Positions 7,519 to 14,637 of a stretch of DNA of 28,815 nucleotides are shown piece after piece. Both the position numbers and the translations under genes were made by a program. Below the pieces are notes generated by a model that saw only the letters and a program-made list of their open reading frames with translations, had not been told where the DNA came from and made no database searches. The stretch covers positions 1-28,815 of the forward strand of contig CAZYMF010000042.1 of assembly GCA_964648215.1 (NCBI GenBank). Direction: 5' to 3'. Each line of letters begins with the position of its first letter. Position 1 is the first letter of the stretch. The DNA comes from CAZYMF01 sp964648215. Lineage in GTDB: Bacteria > Desulfobacterota > Binatia > HRBIN30 > JACQVA1.

Positions 7519-8610
7519 CTACGCCGCCTCGACGACGAGGTTGAAGTGGCGCTTGCCGAGGCGGTAGCGCGGCCGGTCGTCGAGGACGGGGAGCAGCCCG
7601 GTGCGGTCGAGCATCCGCCGGACTCCGGCCTGAGCTTCGGTCGGCAGGGCATGGTAGGCATCACGCGGTCGTTGCAGCATCCACAACGTGTACGGACTGG
7701 TGAAGCGCTGGAAGGTCGCCCCGCGCAGGGACGTCTGGTGAAAGCCCACGCCGCGCGGCGGCTCCGCCAGATCCGACGGATGGCCGTCCGCCCAAGCCTC
7801 GAAGGCGCGGGCGTTGTCGAGCAGCACCGGTACGGCGTCGCTTCCGATCAAGAGCAGCAACGGTCGCAGCGTGTCGGGGAGGGCGTCACCGGCAGCGAAC
7901 GTGCCGCTCTTGGGGCGCGGATGGTTCATGCGCTCGATCCAGGCACACACGGCCGGCGCCGTCTCCCGCAGCAGGCGGCCGGGAACCGCATCGAGATAGA
8001 GATGCGCGTAGAACGGTCCGAGGAGAGCGAGATCGGCCAGCGACATCCGGCTCCCGAGCAGGTAGTCGTGCACGGCGAAGTGGCGGGACAGGATGTCCAG
8101 CAGATCGCGCGTGTGGGCCTCGATCGCCGGGATGCTGTCGGGTCCGATGCCGAGAAGCGGGAGGGTCCCCTTCATCCGGTCGGCGAAGGGGCCGGCCGTT
8201 TGGGCATTGCCGGTGGCGGCGGCGAAGTCCCGGCGCGCCTTCGCCTCGCTCTCCGGGAAGCTCCAGCGATAGTGCATCGCCGGCAGGACGCCGAACTCGT
8301 CCGCATACAGCTCGATCAGGTAGGCGACGACCCGCTGTAGCGGCGTCGGGGGATAGACGGGCGGCTCGGGAAAGCGCCGCTCCAGCTCGTCGAGAATCTC
8401 GCTGGTGTCCTGCAGGACCTGATCGTCGGGGGTCACGACCACGGGGATGAAGCCGAGCCCGGTGCGCGGCAGGATGATCTCGCGGTACACCTCCGGCGTC
8501 GGCGCGATCTCCTCGTAGGGGACGTCCTTGTAGCGAAAGAAGGGACGCACCTTGCCCGAGAAGTACGAGATCTCGGCGGCATAGAAACGATAGGGTCGCT
8601 CGGGGCTCAT
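7519..8610 (-). CDS. Glutathione S-transferase family protein with C-terminal extension
   Basis: A 363-residue protein whose first 80 residues form a thioredoxin-like GST N-domain (RFYAAEISYFSGKVRPFFRY, FIPVVVTPDDQVLQDTSEIL), with the proline before the strand and the QDTSEIL loop that contacts the gamma-glutamyl part of glutathione. A helical C-domain follows (about 95-235, including the LSRHFAVHDYLLGSRMSLADL segment). It is 130 or so residues longer than a typical GST; the extra tail (RGVGFHQTSLRGATFQRFTSPYTLWMLQR begins it, given in part here) has no identity I can assign. The start is ATG 8610 preceded by AGGAAAGG. It lies 40 bp downstream of the sulfatase gene, probably in the same transcript. 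The substrate is unknown. Confidence 0.85.
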   Translation of the reverse strand: MSPERPYRFYAAEISYFSGKVRPFFRYKDVPYEEIAPTPEVYREIILPRTGLGFIPVVVTPDDQVLQDTSEILDELERRFPEPPVYPPTPLQRVVAYLIELYADEFGVLPAMHYRWSFPESEAKARRDFAAATGNAQTAGPFADRMKGTLPLLGIGPDSIPAIEAHTRDLLDILSRHFAVHDYLLGSRMSLADLALLGPFYAHLYLDAVPGRLLRETAPAVCAWIERMNHPRPKSGTFAAGDALPDTLRPLLLLIGSDAVPVLLDNARAFEAWADGHPSDLAEPPRGVGFHQTSLRGATFQRFTSPYTLWMLQRPRDAYHALPTEAQAGVRRMLDRTGLLPVLDDRPRYRLGKRHFNLVVEAA

Positions 8611-8650
8611 ATGGATTTGACCTTTCCTCTTCCTGAGTTCACGGCCCGCC

Positions 8651-10228
8651 TCATGCTGGCGCCTCGACCTTCAGTTGGGGAGCCCGCGGTGGCGGGAGAT
8701 GGTCGTACAGGTCCGCGATCAGGTCCGACTTGAGCTTGGCGCAGCCGGGATCGTCCCACAGATTGCGCCACTGGTGGGGATCGGCGTTGACGTCGTAGAG
8801 CTCGCCTTCGTTGCCCTGGTAGCGAATGTCGGGCAGCGGCAGGTCGACGCCGAAGGCGCGGTAGACGCGCGCCAGGTCGAAACCGACCTCTCGCGTCGAC
8901 GGCTCATAGGCGGTGCAGATGAAGCCGTCGCGATAGATCGTGCGCAGGCGCATGCCGATCTGCGCGAACTGGCTGTCCCATTCCGTCAGCACGCGCTGTC
9001 GTCCCGAGCCGGGTGCGGCCGGCAGCGGCTCCCCCTGCATCCAATCGGGCACCGGCACGCCGGCAATCTGACAGAACGTGGGCGCCAGATCGAGCTGGCC
9101 GACGGGCTCGGTGATCTCGGCCGGGACGACGCCGGCCGCGGGGGCGGGCCGCCAGATCAGCGGAATCCGCATCAGCGCATCGACATGGTAGGGGCCCTTG
9201 TAGAGAAGCCCGAAGTCTCCCTGGAGCTCACCATGGTCGGTGGTGAAGAAGACGTCGGTGTCGCCCTCCCACCCGCGCTCGGCGATTCGCCGCAGCACGC
9301 GGCCACAGGCCTCGTCGACCAGCTCGTTCTCGACGTGCACCATGGCGTTGACCTCGCGGATCTGATCGTGCGTCAAGGCGCAGGGCACGAAGCTCATGGG
9401 CCCGCCCTCGTTGTTGCGGAAGCGTCCCTCGTACCACGCCAGCCAGTGACGCGGCTTCTGGGCCAGGATGTGACGCACCTTCTCCTCCGAGCCCGGATGC
9501 CCCGGCGGCAAGTCGAGGTCCTGCCAGCGGATGCGCCGGGCCTCGGCGGCGGGCGGATCCCAGGGATGATGCGGGTCGGGGAAGCTCATCCACACGAACC
9601 AGCTCTCGTCCCCGGCGAGCGAATCGAGGAAGGCAATGGTGCGGTCGGCCACCCAATCGGTGTGATAGTGATCGCGCGCGATGGGATTGTAGGTCAGCTC
9701 GGGGGCCCCGGTGTCGCCGCCCCCTTGCGCGCTCAGCAGCGGGGCGAAGCCGTTCATCTCGTCGGGATGGTTCTGCTGCAGCCAGCGCGAGTAGTGCCAG
9801 CCACCGATGGCCCCGTGCATGGCCAGCTCCATGTGCTCGAAACCGCGGAACGGTCCGGTCGAGCCCTCGCCCGCCATGCGGTTCTCGAACCAACGCCCCT
9901 TGGGATCGAAGGCGGGCTCGAAGTGCGCCTTGCCCAGCAGAGCGGTGCGGTAGCCGGCCCGTTCGTGGAGGTAGGCGGCTACGCTCGGCGCATCGACGGG
10001 CAGAGCGACGCCGTTGGCGAAGACGCCGTGGGTGCGCACGTATTGGCCGGTGATCATCGTCGAACGCGCGGGCATGCAGACGGTATTCTGGTTGTGCGCG
10101 CGACGGTAGTTGATGCCGCGAGCCGCAAGGCCGTCGACGACGGGGGTGCGGGCAATGGTGCCGCCATTGCACCCGAGCGAATCGTAGCGCTGCTGGTCGG
10201 TGGTGATGAAGAGAATGTTTCGACCCAT
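8651..10228 (-). CDS. Sulfatase (alkaline phosphatase superfamily, formylglycine-dependent)
   Basis: A 525-residue sulfatase. N-terminal NILFITTDQQRYDSLG supplies the first metal-binding aspartate; the signature CMPARSTMITGQY (C51-M-P-A-R55) contains the cysteine that a formylglycine-generating enzyme converts to the catalytic residue; TTDHGELQGD supplies the second metal-binding Asp-His pair. The length and the C-terminal LYDVNADPHQWRNLWDD segment fit choline-sulfatase/arylsulfatase or phosphonate monoester hydrolase relatives; which ester is cleaved cannot be told. No clear signal peptide is seen, so it may be cytoplasmic. I prefer ATG 10228 over an in-frame upstream start at 10264 because AGGGAGA sits 8 nt before it and the family begins here. 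It heads a two-gene unit with the GST and is divergent from the DUF2142 gene across 228 bp. No FGE gene is in the window. Confidence 0.9.
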   Translation of the reverse strand: MGRNILFITTDQQRYDSLGCNGGTIARTPVVDGLAARGINYRRAHNQNTVCMPARSTMITGQYVRTHGVFANGVALPVDAPSVAAYLHERAGYRTALLGKAHFEPAFDPKGRWFENRMAGEGSTGPFRGFEHMELAMHGAIGGWHYSRWLQQNHPDEMNGFAPLLSAQGGGDTGAPELTYNPIARDHYHTDWVADRTIAFLDSLAGDESWFVWMSFPDPHHPWDPPAAEARRIRWQDLDLPPGHPGSEEKVRHILAQKPRHWLAWYEGRFRNNEGGPMSFVPCALTHDQIREVNAMVHVENELVDEACGRVLRRIAERGWEGDTDVFFTTDHGELQGDFGLLYKGPYHVDALMRIPLIWRPAPAAGVVPAEITEPVGQLDLAPTFCQIAGVPVPDWMQGEPLPAAPGSGRQRVLTEWDSQFAQIGMRLRTIYRDGFICTAYEPSTREVGFDLARVYRAFGVDLPLPDIRYQGNEGELYDVNADPHQWRNLWDDPGCAKLKSDLIADLYDHLPPPRAPQLKVEAPA

Positions 10229-10456
10229 CCGCGAATCTCCCTGATGAAATCCAGTCACCGTCACCCGCGGGCGCCTGTCGGCGCGAAACCCGGGGCCGTG
10301 GAAGCGACGTCACGCAGCGGTCCGTTTCCTCTGCTCGTTGCGCGCACGCTATACCTTTTCGCACTCATCGTGCAAACAGTTTTCGGGCTCGTGATCGCGG
10401 GCGTTCGCGCCGCCGCGCCTTCTTTGCTATCGATCCGGCGTGCGCCGAGCGGCGGC

Positions 10457-11827
10457 ATGAGCAGCGCGGACATCGTCCCGGGGTGGCGCCCGCAGCGCCT
10501 CTTCCTCCTCGTCGGCGCCGTTTTCGGGCTGTCGTTCGTGTTCGTCACGCCGCCGTTCCAGACACCGGACGAGTATGCCCATTTCTACCGGGCCTTTCAG
10601 GTGTCGGAGGGCGGCTTTCTGCCGGTACGGCGCGACGGCGTTCTCGGCGCCTGGGTCCCCGCAAGCCTGCTGGCGACGGCCGATCGCGCCGCGCCCGACG
10701 TCGCCTTTCACCCGGAGAAGAAGGCGAAGCTCGGTGAGCTGCTGGCCCTCACGTCGATGCCGCTGGCGCCCGAGGATCGCCGCTTCATGGGCATCCCCAA
10801 CACCGCTCGCTACGTGCCGCTCGTCTACCTGCCGCAGGCGGCCGGCATCGCCGTCGGAAGAGCCTTCGGGCTGTCGCCCATTGCGTTGACCTACACCGGG
10901 CGACTGGGAAACCTGAGCGCCTGGCTGTGTCTCGGCTACCTGGCCCTGTCGGCGGCGCCGATCCTGCAGTGGCCGATGCTGCTTCTGTTGCTGACGCCGA
11001 TGTCGCTCTTCGAGGCGGCCTCGCTCTCCGCCGACGCCATGACCAACGCCATCGCCTTCCTGCTCACCGCCCGCTGTCTGCGCAGTGCGGTCGGCGACAC
11101 CGCCACGGTCAGCAACCGCGAGTGGGCGCTGCTGGTGCTCCTGTGCGTGGCCATGGCGGTGAGCAAGCAGGTCTATCTGCCTCTGGCCGCTCTCGTGCTG
11201 TGGATCCCGGCGCGCAAGTTCAGCGGCCGGAGGCGGCAAATCGCCTGCCTGGCGATAGCCGCCGTGGGCACGGCGTTGGCCTGGGGAGCGTGGACGCTGG
11301 TGGTGACCAGGGTCCAGGTCGAGCTGTTGCCGTACACCGACACGCCCGCGCAGCTCGCCTTCGTCGCGCATCACCCCGGTCGCTTCGCACGTATCGTCCT
11401 CGATACGTTGCGCTACCATCCGGAGAACCAGATACGCAGCTTCATCGGCATTCTCGGCTGGCTGGACACGCCGCTGCCGAACTGGTTCATCAAATCGTAC
11501 TGCGTCGTGCTGCTGGTGGCGATGCTGGCGACGGGGCGCCGGGAGGTGAGCGTCACCGCCACTCAGCGACTGTTGGCGGTGACGCTCGCGTGTGCGTCCG
11601 TGCTCGCCCTGCTCATCGCCACCTACGCGGCTTGGACGCGCGTCGGCAATCCGCTCGTCGAAGGCCTGCAGGGGAGGTACTTCATCCCGCTGTCACCGCT
11701 GGCCTGCGTCGCTCTCTACAATCGAACCTTCGCCGCCGACGAGAGGCTCTGGGGACCGCTCGCGACGGTCGGCACCGTGCTCTCGGGCGTGTTGACGGTG
11801 ATGGTTCTGCTACAGCGGTACTGGTGA
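10457..11827 (+). CDS. DUF2142 family polytopic membrane protein
   Basis: A 456-residue integral membrane protein with about 10-12 hydrophobic segments. Family features: an N-terminal helix followed by TPPFQTPDEYAHFYRAFQVS, the middle MSLFEAASLSADAMTNAIAF, and a C-terminal LVEGLQGRYFIPLSP. DUF2142 proteins resemble GT-C glycosyltransferase-type membrane proteins and often sit in surface polysaccharide loci; the acidic DEYAH loop after helix 1 is consistent with that, but no activity is established. The open frame extends far upstream (to 8675) antisense to the sulfatase, which is a shadow; an ATG at 10244 in the same frame is possible but would place a long arginine-rich stretch before the family start. 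I chose ATG 10457, with a modest G-rich ribosome binding site. Confidence 0.83.
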   Translation: MSSADIVPGWRPQRLFLLVGAVFGLSFVFVTPPFQTPDEYAHFYRAFQVSEGGFLPVRRDGVLGAWVPASLLATADRAAPDVAFHPEKKAKLGELLALTSMPLAPEDRRFMGIPNTARYVPLVYLPQAAGIAVGRAFGLSPIALTYTGRLGNLSAWLCLGYLALSAAPILQWPMLLLLLTPMSLFEAASLSADAMTNAIAFLLTARCLRSAVGDTATVSNREWALLVLLCVAMAVSKQVYLPLAALVLWIPARKFSGRRRQIACLAIAAVGTALAWGAWTLVVTRVQVELLPYTDTPAQLAFVAHHPGRFARIVLDTLRYHPENQIRSFIGILGWLDTPLPNWFIKSYCVVLLVAMLATGRREVSVTATQRLLAVTLACASVLALLIATYAAWTRVGNPLVEGLQGRYFIPLSPLACVALYNRTFAADERLWGPLATVGTVLSGVLTVMVLLQRYW

Positions 11828-11866
11828 GGCCGGAGCACCGCGCAGAGGCGCGTCACGCTGCGGCGC

Positions 11867-12478
11867 TCATTCCCAGGCAAGCAGGGCGTGGATCATGCGA
11901 CCCATCACCTTGCGGGCGCGGTCGACGGACAGACCTTGATGCCGTCGCAAAGGCTCCCAGGTCGACCAGCTACTGGCGACCGCCAGGGCGGCGAGCAACT
12001 CCCGCCGCGCCACCGAGGAGCGCTCCGCGAGCTCGGCGGCGAACACGCGTTCGATCTCCCGACGACCGGCTCGTCGCGCCTGGCGCAAGCGGCCAGCCAC
12101 CTCGCCCGAGAACGGCTCCATCAGCAGGGCCGCACGGCGCACCGGCGAGATTTGTTCCAGCAGGCGCGCTCGTTGCGCCACGAAGGCGGCAACGCGATCG
12201 CCCAGGGGCCCGGCGGGTGAAATCGGACGCGCACGGGCTCGTATCCGCTCGGTCTGCCGGTCGGCGGCGGCGGCGAACAACGACTCGAGATCGGGAAAAT
12301 GCTGAAAGATGGACCGCAACGATACCCCGGCGCGCTCGGCAATGCGCGGCGCGGCGGGCCGCAGAATCCCCTCCTCCATGAGGGTGAGCAACGCATCGAC
12401 GACCGCCGTACGCGTACCGGCGCTGCGCACCAAGCGTCCATCCGGTCGTGACGACCTTTCCGTGGCAACCGCGCGCAC
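11867..12478 (-). CDS. TetR/AcrR family transcriptional regulator
   Basis: A 203-residue regulator with an N-terminal three-helix DNA-binding domain. The helix-turn-helix is at about residues 43-62 (PRIAERAGVSLRSIFQHFPD), with the YxHF-type recognition end (IFQHF) usual for the family, followed by an all-helical ligand and dimerisation domain without recognisable motif. The longest frame starts at GTG 12478; a TTG at 12433 with GGATGGA just upstream is an alternative that keeps the whole HTH. The DGRxxRSxxTRxAVVDALL opening is common in this subgroup and argues for the longer form. It is transcribed away from an SDR gene remnant, suggesting the usual divergent regulator-target arrangement before the target was lost. 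It converges with the DUF2142 gene, 39 bp apart. Confidence 0.82.
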   Translation of the reverse strand: MRAVATERSSRPDGRLVRSAGTRTAVVDALLTLMEEGILRPAAPRIAERAGVSLRSIFQHFPDLESLFAAAADRQTERIRARARPISPAGPLGDRVAAFVAQRARLLEQISPVRRAALLMEPFSGEVAGRLRQARRAGRREIERVFAAELAERSSVARRELLAALAVASSWSTWEPLRRHQGLSVDRARKVMGRMIHALLAWE

Positions 12479-12484
12479 GGCCGG

Positions 12485-12514
12485 AGCTTACATGTTCTTG
12501 CATCGAACGTGCAA
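12485..12514 (-). promoter_or_regulatory. Possible TetR-gene promoter overlapping an inverted repeat
   Basis: On the minus strand, TTGCAC (12514-12509) and TAAGCT (12490-12485) are separated by 18 bp, a fair -35/-10 pair. The -35 overlaps one arm of the palindrome TTGCA-N7-TGCAA (12498-12514), 20 bp upstream of the regulator's GTG. Binding of the regulator there would block its own promoter. The predicted start point would fall almost on the GTG, so either the mRNA is leaderless or translation starts at the TTG at 12433. All of this is inferred from short matches. Confidence 0.35.
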
Positions 12515-12644
12515 ACACCCAAACCGCGTCGGGCGACCCGAGGACATGGCGAGCCTGGTGGGCTTCCTCTGCCCGGATCACGCCTCGTCGATCACCGGCG
12601 ACTGTATCGACGTCGACGGCGGATGGAGCGAAGTGATCCTGTGA
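12492..12644 (+). pseudogene. 3' remnant of a short-chain dehydrogenase/reductase gene
   Basis: The last roughly 45 codons of this frame read NRVGRPEDMASLVGFLCPD followed by ASSITGDCIDVDGGWSEVIL, which is the C-terminal end of a classical SDR enzyme (the RxGxPEDxA motif, the SxxITG strand and the vDGGW terminus). The Rossmann TGxxxGxG motif, the catalytic Ser-Tyr-Lys and everything else are missing upstream, where the DNA is instead occupied by the TetR gene on the other strand. I read this as a truncated, inactive gene whose 5' part was deleted. An ATG at 12492 leaves a 50-codon frame that could in principle be translated, but without an active site. Confidence 0.72.
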
Positions 12645-12663
12645 CGGCGGGGCCGCGTCGTCG

Positions 12664-13761
12664 TCACAGGGTCAGAGTTTCGCTGCGATTCCTCGCCATC
12701 CAGAACAAGAGCTCGGCGACCTGCTCGAAGGAGCGGAAACGCTCGTCCCTGGTCTGGCCGAGATGGTAGCGGTGGTAGATCTGCTGCAGCACCACGGCGA
12801 TCTTGAAGAGTCCGAAGACGTAGTAGTACGGCACCTGCGTGACGTCGACGCCGCGCCGCTCACCGTAGCGTTCGACCGCCTCGCGGCGCGTGAGAAACCC
12901 CGGAACGTTGGACGGCATGCCCCCTTGCGAACCGCCGCCCAGCCCTTCTCCCGGCTCGATCCACAGCGACAGCAGCGTGCCCAGGTCCGCCAGTGGGTCG
13001 CCGACGGTGCACATGTCCCAGTCGAACACGGCCACGACACGGCCGGGGTCGTCAGAATCCAGCATGATGTTGTCGAGCCGCCAATCGTTGTGCAGCAACG
13101 CCGGTGACGGTGACGGCGGCAGGTGCTCGCCCAGCCACCGCGCCAGCTCGTCGACGATGGCAAGGTCCTTGGTTTTGGCGCGCTCGTAACGGGCGGTCCA
13201 GCCCTCCACCTGACGACGAAGAAAGCCGTCCGGCTTGCCCAGATCACCCAGACCGATGCCGGCGTAGTCGACCTCGTGCAGGTCGGCCAGGCTGTCGATC
13301 AAGACTTCGCTGATGCGCCGATTGATCGCCTCGTCCCGGCCACCACCGAACTCGACCGGGATGTCGCGCCGGATCACCGTGCCGCAACGCCGCTCCATGA
13401 CGAAGAACGGGGCCCCGATCACGCTCACGTCATCGCAGTAGAGGTAGGCGCGCGGTGCCGGCGGATAGGCGCGAAACAGGGTCGACAAGACGCGGTATTC
13501 CCGGCCCATGTCGTGGGCGCCGGCGGCGACCGGGCCGACGGGCGGGCGGCGCAGCACGTACTCCCTCGTTCCCAAACGCAGCAAGTAGGTCAGGTTGGCA
13601 TGGCCGCCGGCAAACTGAACGACCTCGAGCGAAGTCTCGGCGCCCGGGAGGCGTTCCCCGAGGTACGCGGCCAGGCGGCTACGGTCGAAGTCCTCTCCCT
13701 CGCGCACCGGGATGACCTCGTCCGAGTCCGACCTCGAGGTAGCGCGCTTCTCGGCGGCCAT
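12664..13761 (-). CDS. Phosphotransferase family protein (APH fold, ACAD10/11-like kinase type)
   Basis: A 365-residue protein with the aminoglycoside-phosphotransferase/choline kinase fold. The N-lobe has the FAGGHANLTYLLR loop (about 50-62) and the lysine-equivalent region TREYVLRRPP. The catalytic loop is LLHNDWRLDNIMLD (H224, D226, N231), and the metal-binding motif is FDWDMCTVGDPLADLG (D247 or D249). Relatives are often fused to or adjacent to acyl-CoA dehydrogenases, where they phosphorylate hydroxyacyl-CoA; here no such partner is next to it. Position 225 is Asn where Gly is usual (HGD), which is a tolerated variant in some members but worth note. The start is ATG 13761, preceded by a good GGAGGG ribosome binding site; the frame extends to 13776 without purpose. 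The gene lies downstream of the tRNA and its hairpin on the same strand. Confidence 0.87.
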   Translation of the reverse strand: MAAEKRATSRSDSDEVIPVREGEDFDRSRLAAYLGERLPGAETSLEVVQFAGGHANLTYLLRLGTREYVLRRPPVGPVAAGAHDMGREYRVLSTLFRAYPPAPRAYLYCDDVSVIGAPFFVMERRCGTVIRRDIPVEFGGGRDEAINRRISEVLIDSLADLHEVDYAGIGLGDLGKPDGFLRRQVEGWTARYERAKTKDLAIVDELARWLGEHLPPSPSPALLHNDWRLDNIMLDSDDPGRVVAVFDWDMCTVGDPLADLGTLLSLWIEPGEGLGGGSQGGMPSNVPGFLTRREAVERYGERRGVDVTQVPYYYVFGLFKIAVVLQQIYHRYHLGQTRDERFRSFEQVAELLFWMARNRSETLTL

Positions 13762-13798
13762 AGACACCCTCCACATTCGTTCAGACGGCGGAACGACG

Positions 13799-13829
13799 GA
13801 CGCCCCGATGCACTCGGCATCGGGGCGTC
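13799..13829 (-). terminator. Strong 13-bp hairpin downstream of tRNA-fMet
   Basis: Positions 13799-13811 (GACGCCCCGATGC) and 13817-13829 (GCATCGGGGCGTC) are perfect inverted repeats around a 5-base loop. On the minus strand the hairpin begins 7 bases after the tRNA 3' end and 38 bases before the phosphotransferase start. It is followed by CGTCGTTC, not a real U tract, so it may stop transcription inefficiently or stabilise and guide processing of the tRNA 3' trailer. Confidence 0.6.
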
Positions 13830-13836
13830 AGCATCA

Positions 13837-13910
<74 letters not shown>

Positions 13911-13925
13911 CCACGTGAGGGAGAA

Positions 13926-13954
13926 CGAATAGCGGTCACGCCCCGCGATGTCAA
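13926..13954 (-). promoter_or_regulatory. Sigma-70-type promoter of the initiator tRNA
   Basis: On the minus strand a perfect TTGACA (13954-13949) and TATTCG (13931-13926) are separated by exactly 17 bp, and the tRNA begins 15 bases further on. The -10 matches only about half the consensus, but the -35, spacing and position fit a stable-RNA promoter. The segment after the -10 (TTCTCCCTC) is not a GC-rich stringent discriminator. Confidence 0.65.
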
Positions 13955-13971
13955 CGTGGGGCCGGAGCGTG

Positions 13972-13977
13972 TATGAT
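13972..13977 (+). promoter_or_regulatory. Possible -10 element for the OsmC gene
   Basis: TATGAT matches the consensus -10 at five of six bases and would start transcription about 65 bases before the OsmC ATG. The -35 position at 17 bp spacing coincides with the reverse complement of the tRNA -35 and does not match well, so an activator or alternative sigma factor would be needed if this site is used. Confidence 0.35.
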
Positions 13978-14050
13978 GTTGCCGCAGGCGGGGCCCGCGA
14001 CCGCCTGCGCAACGACACGGCACGACGCCGCGAAGAAGGAGGCAATCGTC

Positions 14051-14488
14051 ATGCAGGCTCTGCCTCATCACTATCGGGTCACGCTGCACGCCACCGCCAC
14101 CGGGCCAACGGAGATCACGGCCGAGGGTCTTCCCGGCCTCGCTCTGGCCCCGCCCGCGGCATTCGACGGGCCGGGGGACCGTTGGTCTCCCGAGGACTTG
14201 CTGATGGCCTCCGTGGCCAGCTGCTTCTTGTTCACCCTGCGCGCCATCGCTTCGGCTTCCAAAGTGGAGTTCAGCACGGTCGAGTGCGAGACCGAGGGCC
14301 TGCTCGACCGCGTCGAGGGAGGACTCGCCTTCCGGGAGATCATCGTGCGCGCGAAGGTGACCGCGCCGCCGGAGACCAACCGCGACCGCCTCGAAAGGCT
14401 CGTACGCAAGGCCGAAGAGGGGTGTCTGATAACCCGATCCCTGCGGACCCCCGTGCGGCTGGAAGCCGAGGTCAGCCTGAGCGCGTAA
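14051..14488 (+). CDS. OsmC family peroxiredoxin-like protein
   Basis: A 145-residue OsmC/Ohr-fold protein with both catalytic cysteines: C58 in SPEDLLMASVASCFLFTLRA (peroxidatic) and C125 in AEEGCLITRSL (resolving). The fold acts as a homodimer that reduces organic hydroperoxides, normally recycled by lipoylated proteins; this one lacks obvious Ohr-specific features, so I call it only OsmC family. The start is ATG 14051, with an ideal GGAGG ribosome binding site eight bases upstream; the frame open from 13973 is not part of the domain. It is divergent from the initiator tRNA gene and lies just upstream of the dcw operon but has its own stop signals. Confidence 0.9.
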   Translation: MQALPHHYRVTLHATATGPTEITAEGLPGLALAPPAAFDGPGDRWSPEDLLMASVASCFLFTLRAIASASKVEFSTVECETEGLLDRVEGGLAFREIIVRAKVTAPPETNRDRLERLVRKAEEGCLITRSLRTPVRLEAEVSLSA

Positions 14489-14509
14489 CCGCGCTCCGAA
14501 CCACGCGAG

Positions 14510-14533
14510 ACCCCTCGAAGGTCACGGGGTTTT
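14510..14533 (+). terminator. Possible terminator after the OsmC gene
   Basis: ACCCC (14510-14514) pairs with GGGGT (14526-14530) around an 11-base loop and is followed directly by TTT, with a further T6 run at 14545-14550. The stem is short and the loop large, so efficiency is uncertain. It is well placed to insulate the OsmC transcript from the mraZ promoter that follows. Confidence 0.4.
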
Positions 14534-14551
14534 CGCTCCGAATCTTTTTTC

Positions 14552-14580
14552 TTGACAGGTGGGCGAGCTACTCCTATAGT
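14552..14580 (+). promoter_or_regulatory. dcw operon promoter (Pmra)
   Basis: TTGACA (14552-14557, perfect -35) and TATAGT (14575-14580, five of six for the -10) are exactly 17 bp apart, with transcription expected to begin near 14587, about 50 bases upstream of the mraZ ATG. This is the best housekeeping promoter in the window and probably drives the whole operon. The spacer itself contains a GGTGGG that resembles the MraZ boxes downstream. Confidence 0.8.
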
Positions 14581-14590
14581 CCGCCAGGTG

Positions 14591-14635
14591 GTGGGGTAAA
14601 GTGGCAAATGGTGGGAGGTTAGACCAGCTGGTGGG
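14591..14635 (+). promoter_or_regulatory. MraZ operator: GTGG(G/C) boxes in 10-bp phase
   Basis: GTGGG at 14591, GTGGC at 14601, GTGGG at 14611 and GTGGG at 14631 fall on the same helical face at 10-bp steps; only the 14621 slot is degenerate (AGACC). MraZ of E. coli binds direct TGGGN repeats with 5-nt spacers, and mycoplasma MraZ binds AAAGTG(G/T) repeats; the second box here (AAAGTGG from 14598) fits both. The ring-shaped MraZ multimer binds such arrays and represses its own operon. The array spans the predicted transcription start to the start codon. Confidence 0.75.
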
Positions 14636-14637
14636 AT

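Noticed and set aside
8675..11827. A single 1050-codon open frame on the plus strand
   Set aside because: Its first half is antisense to the sulfatase, which has clear catalytic motifs; only the part from about 10457 encodes a recognisable (DUF2142) protein. The open frame is an effect of high G+C codon use.
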